Shown in pieces: positions 25,501-31,853 of a stretch of DNA of 64,000 bases. The notes beneath the pieces were generated by a model, which saw nothing but the letters and a program-made list of their open reading frames with translations, made no database searches and was not told where the DNA came from. The DNA is from Verrucomicrobiaceae bacterium (GTDB lineage: Bacteria; Verrucomicrobiota; Verrucomicrobiia; Verrucomicrobiales; Verrucomicrobiaceae). Numbering within the stretch: position 1 is the first letter of the stretch; each line of letters starts with the position of its first letter. Where the stretch lies: NCBI GenBank assembly GCA_016713245.1, contig JADJPM010000001.1:930001-994000 (forward strand), in the 5' to 3' direction. Made by a program: the position numbers and the translations under genes.

Positions 25501-27777
25501 GCCAAGTTCGAAATCTCGGTCCCATTCTGCGGTGAGTGTCGTGCTGGTCGCAGAGTTCAGGGAGACGGCGTGGAGTTGGTGAGCCTCGTCTCCTACCCCA
25601 TCCCAGGTATCAACTATCACCGTATCTCCCGCCTGTGCCCAGCGATAGATCTCGTGAATGGGATTGAACAGGGCGGATGCGCTGGCCGAGGGCACATCGT
25701 AAAGCATGAGCGATTCATTCCAATATCCTTCATAGATTATCCCGGCTCCGTCCGAGGTGAATGAAGACCTTGATCTTGAGGCATTCCAGCCGGAGGAAAA
25801 AGTCGCGACAGTCACGGGACTGGAGGCACTGCCGATTTCGACAAGCAGCAATGACTCGCCCGCTGCGATGACGACACTGTCCTCGTCCGGCGAGAGGCTG
25901 CTGAAGGTGACATCATCCGAGATGGAAGTGGTGAGATTTTCCGGAGGGCTGCTGCCGTCCAGCGGACTGCGCCACAAGTCCCCACCTGCGATGAAGAGCA
26001 CATCGGCCTGTGTCTCACGAATGGCGGCCAAGCTCGCGCTCGTGATCGTATCACTGAGAGTCACGGTGAGGCCATCCGCAAGTCTGCGACTGTAAAGCAC
26101 CCAACGATAGTAAGTAGCTGCTGAGTATTCCCAATACACCAGCCACTGGCTGTCATCACTAAAGAGGAACGGGCTAACTGGTGCCCAAGAGTATATGTGA
26201 GCGGCACCGGCCGTCGTCAGAGCCACCGAGCTGCCGTCCGCGAGCGAAGCCAAATGAATGTCGTGCTTGGTCGCATAAGCCGTGCTCGGCTCCAGATAGG
26301 CCGTGAAGCGGCCATCCGGTGAGACTTGCATCATCTGAGCAAATCCGGGCGCGGCAGGGGCGGTGGCCGGGATGACTGCTGCGGAACCGGCTGTGCCCAG
26401 CGAGGCTTTCCACACTTCCTCATTCAACGAGTCCACTCCCACATAGCGTGTGTCCGCAGAATGGGCATTGACGATAAGGCCGGAGGTGAACGGAACACCA
26501 GCGCCAAGCACCTGTGTGGTCGAACCGTCCAATTTGACCTGCTTTAAATCACCTCCTGCAGTGATGAAGACCACATGATCGGCATCCGGGCTTAGTTTCA
26601 GGTCCTCCACAGCTCCGCTGTGGAGGAGTGTGCGGGTGCCTGTGATGTAGTCCGCAGCCACGAGATCATCCTTCGAGTCGCCATCTTCATCATCCACAAA
26701 GATCACATGATCATTGGCTGCTATGGCGGCTCCCGAGACATCTTGTGTGTTGAATTTAGCATTTAGCGCCAAAGCAGCCCCACCTGCCACGGCTGCGACG
26801 TAGAGACCATAATCGGGACCATCTTGCTTGAATACTACATGCTGACCATCGGGTGAGATGAGGAATCCATAGTCCGGCCAGTCGAGTCCCTCCGTCAGGC
26901 CGCTGGTGATGACTTCCGTGGGAGAACCTCCCGTTACCGACACTCTGAACAGCGTGACCAGCCAGGAAGAGTTTTCGTCTGAAAAGACTACCTGGGTGCC
27001 GTCTGGCGTGCTTTCAAACGATGGAATACCATGAACGCCGAACGCCGAATGCAGCGCGACCTGCACAGGAGTGCCGCTGAGATTTACCGAGGCCAACTTC
27101 CTTCTCTCATGCGTGAAGAGAACATGCGTGCCCGTGGCGTTCGTTTTGAAAGTGTCAATGTCCAAGGTATTTGTCGTTAGTGTCAAAATGCCTGCTCCCG
27201 ATGGCTGCACCCTGTAGAGACGCGTAGGATCGCTGCTGGAGGCGGATGCCTCGACCACCAGGAGACTCGATCCTGGCACTTTGACGATGGAATGCGCCTC
27301 GCCACCCGCCGCCGTCCAGGCAGTTGGAGTCAGAGCCACCGTAGGGCCGCCCGAGATCGGTATGCTCCACGCCCCGCCATTCTGAATATAGGCCACCCGC
27401 ATGCTGTCGGCTGAAATCACAAAAGAGTTCACCCCGCCGGCCAATTGAACCGCTGTGCCGCCCGTGGCGGGCACGCTCCAGATGCCACCATCTGCCGCGT
27501 GTGCCACCAGACGACTCCCATCGGGAGAAACCTCCACGGAATACCAGCCGTCCTTCACCGGCAGCAGCGGCGTGATGGTTCCCGTGGTGGTATCCAGCGA
27601 GTAGAGCGAGCCATTGTCCAGAAATACCAGATCCAGCGTGGGATGATGGAGTTTCAGACTGCCAAACGAAGCCTCCTGCGCTGGCGGTGTGCCGCCGATG
27701 GAGAGACGCTGCACGCCAGCCAAGGCACTGACGGCGGATGAGAGGATGACGAAGGAGAGAAGGAGCGGTCTGAACAT
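22549..27777 (-). CDS. Giant secreted beta-propeller / cadherin-like / FG-GAP repeat protein
   Basis: This 1742-aa protein has a signal peptide (MFRPLLLSFVILSSAVSALA). Residues of about 30-930 are TolB/WD-like propeller repeats (SPDG..VVF strands, for example VEVSPDGSRLVAH). About 935-1030 is an Ig-like region (LAFTVDDLETAPDDLQL), and about 1035-1130 a cadherin-like domain (IPENQPAGTIVGYFSATDAD). About 1190-1545 are FG-GAP/VCBS repeats with calcium-type loops (TGDVNGDGRPDI, GDVDKDGDLDV, ADIDGDTDLDV). The C-terminus holds DADGDGRSNLLEYAFGGDP and a final beta domain, a common ending of exported verrucomicrobial proteins. It is probably cell-surface or secreted; the ligand is unknown. It heads the transcript with the sigma factor and kinase and has motif copy 1 upstream of its start. 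Confidence 0.88.
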   Translation of the reverse strand: MFRPLLLSFVILSSAVSALAGVQRLSIGGTPPAQEASFGSLKLHHPTLDLVFLDNGSLYSLDTTTGTITPLLPVKDGWYSVEVSPDGSRLVAHAADGGIWSVPATGGTAVQLAGGVNSFVISADSMRVAYIQNGGAWSIPISGGPTVALTPTAWTAAGGEAHSIVKVPGSSLLVVEASASSSDPTRLYRVQPSGAGILTLTTNTLDIDTFKTNATGTHVLFTHERRKLASVNLSGTPVQVALHSAFGVHGIPSFESTPDGTQVVFSDENSSWLVTLFRVSVTGGSPTEVITSGLTEGLDWPDYGFLISPDGQHVVFKQDGPDYGLYVAAVAGGAALALNAKFNTQDVSGAAIAANDHVIFVDDEDGDSKDDLVAADYITGTRTLLHSGAVEDLKLSPDADHVVFITAGGDLKQVKLDGSTTQVLGAGVPFTSGLIVNAHSADTRYVGVDSLNEEVWKASLGTAGSAAVIPATAPAAPGFAQMMQVSPDGRFTAYLEPSTAYATKHDIHLASLADGSSVALTTAGAAHIYSWAPVSPFLFSDDSQWLVYWEYSAATYYRWVLYSRRLADGLTVTLSDTITSASLAAIRETQADVLFIAGGDLWRSPLDGSSPPENLTTSISDDVTFSSLSPDEDSVVIAAGESLLLVEIGSASSPVTVATFSSGWNASRSRSSFTSDGAGIIYEGYWNESLMLYDVPSASASALFNPIHEIYRWAQAGDTVIVDTWDGVGDEAHQLHAVSLNSATSTTLTAEWDRDFELGLDWLVTSNGSTVIHAVEAAGKVELYAIDTTTAATTKLNGTLAPGGNVLGFQLTPYESAVIYHADQAANGVFELFAVPVAGGTSTRISAAMTAASGVLDGWSIASSQHVLYRSHQGTPGFARLFGAPLDGAPVIELSDPALPAWSSVLEFVATPDGSKALFSADALLPGQWTLFTATVEPTVSVIADQLSLKNTPHGPLAFTVDDLETAPDDLQLTVQSSNAGLLDPNNAVLGGSGTSRTLTLTPNADAWGRTLVTLLVSDGSLTTARQFTWTVTPDANDLPTNLSLTPSSIPENQPAGTIVGYFSATDADAWDIHSYSLVSGSGDADNGLFLIQNNALRATVPFDYETRTAYSIRVRATDFVGATFEKIINITVQDLRGFSQPVTLTTREGMGRFFDAQSFIDRFTLQDGGSLTKIRIESAPMNGSLNYQLGRRDIDTAANAAQALATGDVNGDGRPDIIAVLAGSGDAVWYENGGGASPAFTRRHIASVLNQPRDVAVGDVDKDGDLDVFVAEHGANKILCFRSSGGSAPTFAPITVFSGAGGLSSLTTADIDGDTDLDVISTHPLGHRVMIHRNDGAATPGFIGSVLSTTETGAADAVVFDADLDGDLDIVSAAATSGDVAWFEQNGASFIRRAIATGLPQPASLARADINGDSRSDLVIATSGDNSVNWYQNIPPATSGAALAFMPNLVSSSLAGVTQVLATDFTGDNVPDIIACSPVDGRILGFQTFRGASVGFATHQLDKNAAGAAAVASTDFTANGRPDLVACHASANTIAWYQDERLLIGGDEVTVHELHKIRYQPHMSFTGDDAFGWRGHDGVQWSFHPSVVTLKVIAGDYWDWLVDAFGMESVSDFSESVSTWGDSADADGDGRSNLLEYAFGGDPTSGSDSGDAVATAPQTETDGTTYFHLSFIMRHSDPDLIYTPEVTADFTTWNSGPTYFQHVAPDVVLDADFTQVTYRYLVPVTSGSPAGFFRIKVERAP

Positions 27778-27805
27778 GGGATGGAAGAGGTGGTTTCAGG
27801 CCGGT

Positions 27806-27833
27806 GATGCACGACTTCCGCGCGGGCGTTACA
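27806..27833 (-). promoter_or_regulatory. 28-bp shared motif, copy 1 (upstream of the giant secreted protein)
   Basis: Read on the minus strand it begins TGTAACGCCC, has a central CGGAAG and ends CGTGCATC, 28 nt before the ATG at 27777. The 14-nt spacing between AAC and CGTGCATC is the same in all three copies. TGTAAC-type -35 elements with a downstream CGT-type element are usual for ECF sigma factors, and an ECF sigma gene lies in this transcription unit. Confidence 0.7.
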
Positions 27834-27863
27834 GGGGAGGTAAAACTTTTTTTACGGGGCGCT

Positions 27864-28304
27864 TCAGTCCTGGTAAAAGACCAGCGCCACGATGCGCCAT
27901 TGGCCGTCCTGTCGGGCGAGGGTGAAGTAGTCCACCCCTGCGGCGGAGCGCTGGCCGCGGGTGATCCTCCAGCCCACCTCCGCCACCGCCACACGGGCGT
28001 CACCACTCAGTCGGGTGAAGGTAGGTGTCTCCACCATGCGACCCTGCCCGGCGCTCTCGTGACCACGCTTTTGGAGGTCCACGAAGTCTGCCAAGGCCTG
28101 GCTGGAGCTGCTGCCATCCTTTTTGACCACCACGACACGCGCCGTGGCATCAAAGCAGGCCGCGTAACCTGCCATATCCTGCGCCGACCAGGTGCTGAAG
28201 TAGCGCTGGAGCAGAGCCTCGATCTCCGCCTGTCGCGGGTGAGCCGGGCGGGTGCAACTAACGAGGCAGAGCAACAGCAGAAGGAGGAAGCGTGGGGCGT
28301 TCAT
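27864..28304 (-). CDS. Lipoprotein with NTF2/SnoaL-like domain
   Basis: The 146-aa protein starts with a lipoprotein signal (LLLLLLCLVSCTR, lipidated Cys at residue 17). The mature part is one NTF2-like cone-shaped domain: EIEALLQRYFSTWSAQDMAGY, ACFDATARVVVV, then a C-terminal VDYFTLARQDGQWRIVAL strand pair. Proteins of this fold bind small molecules or serve as sensors; a catalytic role is not evident. Motif copy 2 ends only 7 nt before its ATG, so if that motif is a promoter the transcript has almost no leader. It lies between the other two motif-bearing genes. Confidence 0.8.
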   Translation of the reverse strand: MNAPRFLLLLLLCLVSCTRPAHPRQAEIEALLQRYFSTWSAQDMAGYAACFDATARVVVVKKDGSSSSQALADFVDLQKRGHESAGQGRMVETPTFTRLSGDARVAVAEVGWRITRGQRSAAGVDYFTLARQDGQWRIVALVFYQD

Positions 28305-28311
28305 GCCATGA

Positions 28312-28339
28312 GATGCACGGCTTCCGCACGGGCGTTACT
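28312..28339 (-). promoter_or_regulatory. 28-bp shared motif, copy 2 (upstream of the NTF2-like lipoprotein)
   Basis: Minus-strand AGTAACGCCC, central CGGAAG, end CGTGCATC. It differs from copy 1 at only three of 28 positions, and the ATG at 28304 is 7 nt further on. The closeness to the start codon argues for either a near-leaderless transcript or an operator or mRNA element rather than a standard promoter. Confidence 0.65.
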
Positions 28340-28388
28340 GCCATGCCGGCACTTTCCCCTCAAACCATCCCGACCACGTCCCCAAATG

Positions 28389-28420
28389 AAAACGCCCGGT
28401 GCTCGCGAGAGCACCGGGCG
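28389..28420 (-). terminator. Intrinsic terminator of the GFVFGTT-repeat protein gene
   Basis: CGCCCGGTGCTC (28393-28404) and GAGCACCGGGCG (28409-28420) form a perfect 12-bp stem with a GCGA loop. On the minus strand it is followed by TTTTCATTT, and it sits 21 nt after the stop at 28442. This makes the repeat-protein gene a separate transcription unit from the lipoprotein gene downstream. Confidence 0.9.
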
Positions 28421-28441
28421 GTGGAGATGTGAGCCGGAGGA

Positions 28442-29281
28442 TCAGTCGTTGGCGACGTCGGGATTATGGTCTTGGGAGTCGCCCGCCAGATAGGTTCTCG
28501 TTCCAAAGATGAAGCCATCCTCGGCAGGCAGACCCTTCACATACGCCGTCTGGCCGTAAATGAAGCCGTTCGTGGTGGGCTCTTTGGCATAGCTCGTTGT
28601 TCCGAACACGAAGCCATCTGCGGCAGGCTCTTTGAGGTAGGTCGTGGTGCCAAAGACGAAGCCATTGGCCTGCGGCTGCTTGGCGTAGCTCGTCGTTCCG
28701 AAGACAAAGCCATCCGTGGCGGGCTCCTTGATGTAGGCCGTGGTCCCGAAGACGAAACCGTTCTCAGCTGGTTTTGTCTGAGCCGCGATCTCGTCAGGGT
28801 CGTCACTGCCACGGAGGTCGTCACTGCCGTCCATGCCGTCAAAACCGAGGATCACGCCGCTGAGCATGAGCCAGTCGATCTGACCGCGAAGCGCATCTGC
28901 CTCCGGACCGGCCGCGTGGGCGGCGGCGAAGAACTCGGGATTCAGGAAGAGATCGCTGAGGCGGACGGTCTGGCCATTCGCGAGGACGCCGGCGAGGAAC
29001 TGAGCGGCAGCAGGCACATTCGCCGCAGGCAAGGCCCTGGATGGCGAGGGGGCGGGAGCCTGCGTATTCCGATGCACCGGAGGCAGAGCAGGCGCCGAAG
29101 GGTGATTCGGCACCAGCACCGGCTGCGGAGCACCCGGATGGATCGGATGATCCAGCGGAGGCATCGGCGCATTGATGATGAAGCCAAGGTCTTGAGTTTC
29201 TGAATCAAGCTGAGCATGACCTGCGACAGAAAGTACACTGAGAGCGGCAAGGATGAGGAGGAGGGTGGATTTCGTTTTCAT
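28442..29281 (-). CDS. Secreted protein with six 16-aa GFVFGTT tandem repeats
   Basis: The 279-aa protein has a signal peptide (residues 1-23, cut near GHAQ), a Pro-rich segment (about 38-95), a short helical domain (about 88-150: AAAQFLAGVLANGQTVRLSD and LFLNPEFFAAAHAAG) and an acidic Asp/Gly linker. Residues 174-268 are six repeats of the pattern [N/D]-G-F-[V/I]-[F/Y]-G-x-[T/R]-x-Y-x-K-x-P-x-x. The first four are exactly 16 aa; the fifth is 17 and the sixth is truncated. I know no named family with this repeat. The alternating aromatic and Gly pattern suggests beta-strands or a surface binding array. It has motif copy 3 upstream and its own terminator. Confidence 0.8.
   Translation of the reverse strand: MKTKSTLLLILAALSVLSVAGHAQLDSETQDLGFIINAPMPPLDHPIHPGAPQPVLVPNHPSAPALPPVHRNTQAPAPSPSRALPAANVPAAAQFLAGVLANGQTVRLSDLFLNPEFFAAAHAAGPEADALRGQIDWLMLSGVILGFDGMDGSDDLRGSDDPDEIAAQTKPAENGFVFGTTAYIKEPATDGFVFGTTSYAKQPQANGFVFGTTTYLKEPAADGFVFGTTSYAKEPTTNGFIYGQTAYVKGLPAEDGFIFGTRTYLAGDSQDHNPDVAND
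28478..28762 (-). repeat. Six in-frame 48-bp tandem repeats encoding GFVFGTT units
   Basis: The tandem array has a 48-bp period within the 28442-29281 gene. Codons differ between units while the amino acids GF[VI][FY]G are kept, so the repeats are under protein-level selection and are not a fresh slippage product. Confidence 0.85.
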
Positions 29282-29359
29282 TGGATGTGGATGATTAAGT
29301 TTGGAATTTTGAGGGCGTCTCCAGCGGCATCGTGCCGCCAGAAGTTGCTTCAGGACGGG

Positions 29360-29387
29360 GATGCACGGCTTTCCGGCAGGCGTTACA
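29360..29387 (-). promoter_or_regulatory. 28-bp shared motif, copy 3 (upstream of the GFVFGTT-repeat protein)
   Basis: Minus-strand TGTAACGCCT, central CCGGAAAG, end CGTGCATC, 78 nt before the ATG at 29281. The spacing between the outer blocks equals that of copies 1 and 2. A T-tract (eight T on the plus strand at 29401-29408) lies just upstream on the minus strand as an A-tract, which could act as an UP-like element. Confidence 0.7.
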
Positions 29388-29491
29388 GGCTCCGAGGATG
29401 TTTTTTTTGCGAGGCAGGTTAGGGGTGGGCGCTTGACCCTTGCTTGACCTTTCCTCTCATCACTGCTCTCGCTAGTTCCTGACCTTCACCC

Positions 29492-30388
29492 ATGACCGCC
29501 CGCGACCTCCTCACTCTCACGAAATTCCGCCTCAGTGCGCTCGTGATCGTGACCACGTTTGTCGGCTTCTGGCTGCGAGCACCCCGTCCACTGGATTTCT
29601 GGCTGCTGATCCACACGATATTTGGCAGTACGCTGGCCGCCTTCGGAGCGGCGGTGTTCAACCAGCTCATGGAAATCGAGCCAGACAGCCGCATGCAGCG
29701 CACGGCGGATCGTCCCCTGCCTTCGGGTCGCGTGAGTCCCTCGGCGGCGTTTGGGCTGGGCTGGTTTTTAAGTGCCTTGGCACTCATCCATCTGGCGAAT
29801 CGCGTGAATGTGGAAGCGGCGGCGCTCACGGCGGCCACGCTGGCGGTTTATCTGTTCATTTACACGCCGCTGAAGCGTCAAAACGCCATCAACACCCTCG
29901 TCGGCGCGGTTTCAGGCGCTTTGCCACCGCTTATCGGCTGGGCGGGAGCCGCCGGCCCGGCCACCAGCATCACGCCTTATTTCCGCTGGCAGCTCATGCT
30001 GGAGCCGGGAGCCATCTATCTCTTCATGCTGCTCTTCCTGTGGCAGCTCCCGCACTTCCTGGCGATCAACTGGATGTACCGCGATGAGTATCGCAAAGGT
30101 GGCTTCGTCATGCTGGCGAACGAGGACGAGCACGGCGCGAAGACCTCCCGCCATGCGCTCGCCTACGCCCTCGCCACGCTGCTGCTGATGCTTTATCCCG
30201 CTTACACCGCCACGGTGAGCCTGACGTGGTTTTTGCCGCCTGCGCTGCTTCTCAGCGGCTGGCTCGGCTGGCTGGCGCTGCGCTTCAATCGCCAGCCGGA
30301 ACGTGCCTCGGCACGAAAGCTGTTCTTTTGCACGCTGGCCTACCTGCCGCTCATTTTGATCGTCACCGTGCTGGCCTGGAAACGCTGA
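29492..30388 (+). CDS. ctaB: Protoheme IX farnesyltransferase (heme O synthase)
   Basis: The 298-aa UbiA-type prenyltransferase has about eight to nine membrane helices. The diagnostic first Asp motif is present as NQLMEIEPDSRMQRTADRPL, as are the later YTPLKRQN and the WQLPHFLAINWMYRDEY segment specific to heme O synthases. It farnesylates heme b to heme o for heme-copper oxidases. Two more oxidase-assembly genes (SCO and DUF420) follow on the same strand, so this is a cytochrome oxidase biogenesis operon; the oxidase subunits themselves are not in the window. Confidence 0.93.
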   Translation: MTARDLLTLTKFRLSALVIVTTFVGFWLRAPRPLDFWLLIHTIFGSTLAAFGAAVFNQLMEIEPDSRMQRTADRPLPSGRVSPSAAFGLGWFLSALALIHLANRVNVEAAALTAATLAVYLFIYTPLKRQNAINTLVGAVSGALPPLIGWAGAAGPATSITPYFRWQLMLEPGAIYLFMLLFLWQLPHFLAINWMYRDEYRKGGFVMLANEDEHGAKTSRHALAYALATLLLMLYPAYTATVSLTWFLPPALLLSGWLGWLALRFNRQPERASARKLFFCTLAYLPLILIVTVLAWKR

Positions 30389-30424
30389 TCCAAAGGCCGT
30401 TTTCCCTCGTAACCTCCTCGCTCC

Positions 30425-31153
30425 ATGTCCGAACCCTCCTCCCCGCCCGCCAAACGAACGCTGAATCCGTGGTCCATCTGGATCCCGATCATCATGGTGA
30501 TGCTCGGCGTGGTGGTGTTTTATAACTGGCTGATCTTCCGCCAGCGTCAGGAGATCGACCGGGCCAAGGCAGAGGCCGCTGGCATGCCCTCACGCCCGCC
30601 CATCATGAGTCGCCTGTCGAACGATTTGGAGCTCACCGAGCGCAGCGGCAAAAAGGTGCATCTCGCCGAGCTGAAAGGAAAAATCCTCGTTACCTCGTGG
30701 GTCTTCACCCGCTGCACTCGTGGCTGCTCCGCGGTCACCTCGTTGATGAAGAAACTCTACGACGAGTTCGCCGATCATCCCGAGATCCACTTCCTGTCCT
30801 TCTCGCTCGATACCGATGACACGCCCGAGATGCTGGCGAAGTTCGCCAACAACTTCAGCATCCCTGCCGATGCCCGCTGGTGGTTCCTCAGCGGCGAAAA
30901 GAAGGCCGTGCGCGACTACATGACACGCCAGTTTGGCTTCCGAGCCGTCGAAGACATGCCCGAGAAGGACCGCCTAGGCCCCGATGACAAATACATCCAC
31001 GACCTGCGCATCGCCGTCGTCGATCACCAAGGCCACGTCCGCCGTCTCGAAGACGTGATGAATGCCGATCCCACCACCGCCCAATACTGGAGCGAGCAAC
31101 TCCGCCGCGACCTCCGCTGGCTCATCGACTACCGCGACGGCAAAGTGAACTGA
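30425..31153 (+). CDS. SCO1/SenC-family copper chaperone for cytochrome c oxidase
   Basis: The 242-aa protein is anchored by one N-terminal helix (about 17-37, WIPIIMVMLGVVVFYNWLI) and has a thioredoxin-like SCO domain. The copper-binding Cys pair is FTRCTRGCSAV (C-x3-C, with the usual Pro replaced by Thr), and the third ligand is the His in KYIHDLRIAVVD. SCO proteins deliver copper to the CuA site of subunit II. It lies 36 bp after ctaB and upstream of the DUF420 gene. It is full length. Confidence 0.88.
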   Translation: MSEPSSPPAKRTLNPWSIWIPIIMVMLGVVVFYNWLIFRQRQEIDRAKAEAAGMPSRPPIMSRLSNDLELTERSGKKVHLAELKGKILVTSWVFTRCTRGCSAVTSLMKKLYDEFADHPEIHFLSFSLDTDDTPEMLAKFANNFSIPADARWWFLSGEKKAVRDYMTRQFGFRAVEDMPEKDRLGPDDKYIHDLRIAVVDHQGHVRRLEDVMNADPTTAQYWSEQLRRDLRWLIDYRDGKVN

Positions 31154-31162
31154 CCCAGCATC

Positions 31163-31237
31163 GGAGTGATGGAGTGCTGGAGTCGTGGATTGATGTGACT
31201 CAGGCCCCACCACCACTCCAAAACTCCGCCACTCCAT
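31163..31237. repeat. GGAGTGATGGAGT-type palindromic repeat between sco and the DUF420 gene
   Basis: GGAGTGATGGAGTGCTGGAG on the left (31163 onward) faces ACTCCAAAACTCCGCCACTCCAT on the right as an imperfect inverted repeat. The same words recur at 41634-41705. It sits inside the oxidase assembly operon. Confidence 0.65.
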
Positions 31238-31255
31238 TTCCCCGCCCCCACCCCC

Positions 31256-31690
31256 ATGACCGTCTTCGAACTCCCCAAGCTCTACACGATCTTCAACGCC
31301 TGCGCCCTGCTGCACATCATCCTGGGCCTCATCATGATCAAAAAAGGTCAGCGCACGCCGCACATCGCCAGCATGGTCATTGCGTTGCTCTTCTCGACCG
31401 CTTTCCTCGGCTGCTACCTGTATTACCACTACCACGCCGGGCATGTGAAGTTCGCCGGCACCGGGATGACGCGGCCCATTTACTTCACCATCCTCTTCAC
31501 CCACATCCCGCTGGCCGTGCTGAGCCTGCCTTTGATCATCATGACCGTCGTTCCGGCGCTGCGGAACCGCTTCGATAAGCACAAACGCATGGCCAAGTGG
31601 ACCGTTCCCGTCTGGCTCTACGTCTCCGTCACCGGCATCATCGTCTATCTGATGTGCTACGTCTGGTATGGACCACCGATTCGCGGGTGA
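31256..31690 (+). CDS. DUF420 membrane protein (CtaM-like cytochrome oxidase assembly factor)
   Basis: The 144-aa protein has four membrane helices: NACALLHIILGLIMI, VIALLFSTAFLGCYLYYHYH, YFTILFTHIPLAVLSLPLII, and YVSVTGIIVYLMCYVWY. Conserved His residues lie at helix ends (LHIIL, YYHYH, FTHIPL, KHKRMAKW), as in DUF420/CtaM, which is needed for heme-copper oxidase maturation in some bacteria. The position after ctaB and sco fits that role. The function here is inferred from family and context. Confidence 0.85.
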   Translation: MTVFELPKLYTIFNACALLHIILGLIMIKKGQRTPHIASMVIALLFSTAFLGCYLYYHYHAGHVKFAGTGMTRPIYFTILFTHIPLAVLSLPLIIMTVVPALRNRFDKHKRMAKWTVPVWLYVSVTGIIVYLMCYVWYGPPIRG

Positions 31691-31709
31691 GGCAGGGTAA
31701 GGAAAGAAG

Positions 31710-31731
31710 CACAGGTTTTTTAACCTGTGCC
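31710..31731. repeat. ACAGGTT hairpin, copy 1
   Basis: GCACAGGTT / AACCTGTGC is a perfect 9-bp stem with a TTTT loop, 20 bp after the DUF420 stop. It could end transcription in both directions between these convergent genes, although no T-tail follows the stem. Confidence 0.6.
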
Positions 31732-31819
31732 GACGAAGCTCAACGTGTGCGAGTGCTCCATGCTTCTCGTGAAACCCCAGGGTGTTGCTACAGCGGAGTG
31801 ATGGGCGACACACGGACCT

Positions 31820-31840
31820 GAACAGGTTGAAAACCTGTTC
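31820..31840. repeat. ACAGGTT hairpin, copy 2
   Basis: GAACAGGTT / AACCTGTTC is a perfect 9-bp stem with a 3-nt loop, 14 bp beyond the stop of the convergent GT4 gene. Its stem core ACAGGTT/AACCTGT is shared with copy 1, 89 bp away, so it is probably a repeat unit rather than a one-off terminator. Confidence 0.6.
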
Positions 31841-31853
31841 CACTTTCAAGGTC

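Noticed and set aside
31710..31731. ACAGGTT hairpin as a simple intrinsic terminator
   Set aside because: There is no T-tract after the stem, and a second copy with the same core 89 bp away suggests a repeat; a terminator role is possible but not favoured.
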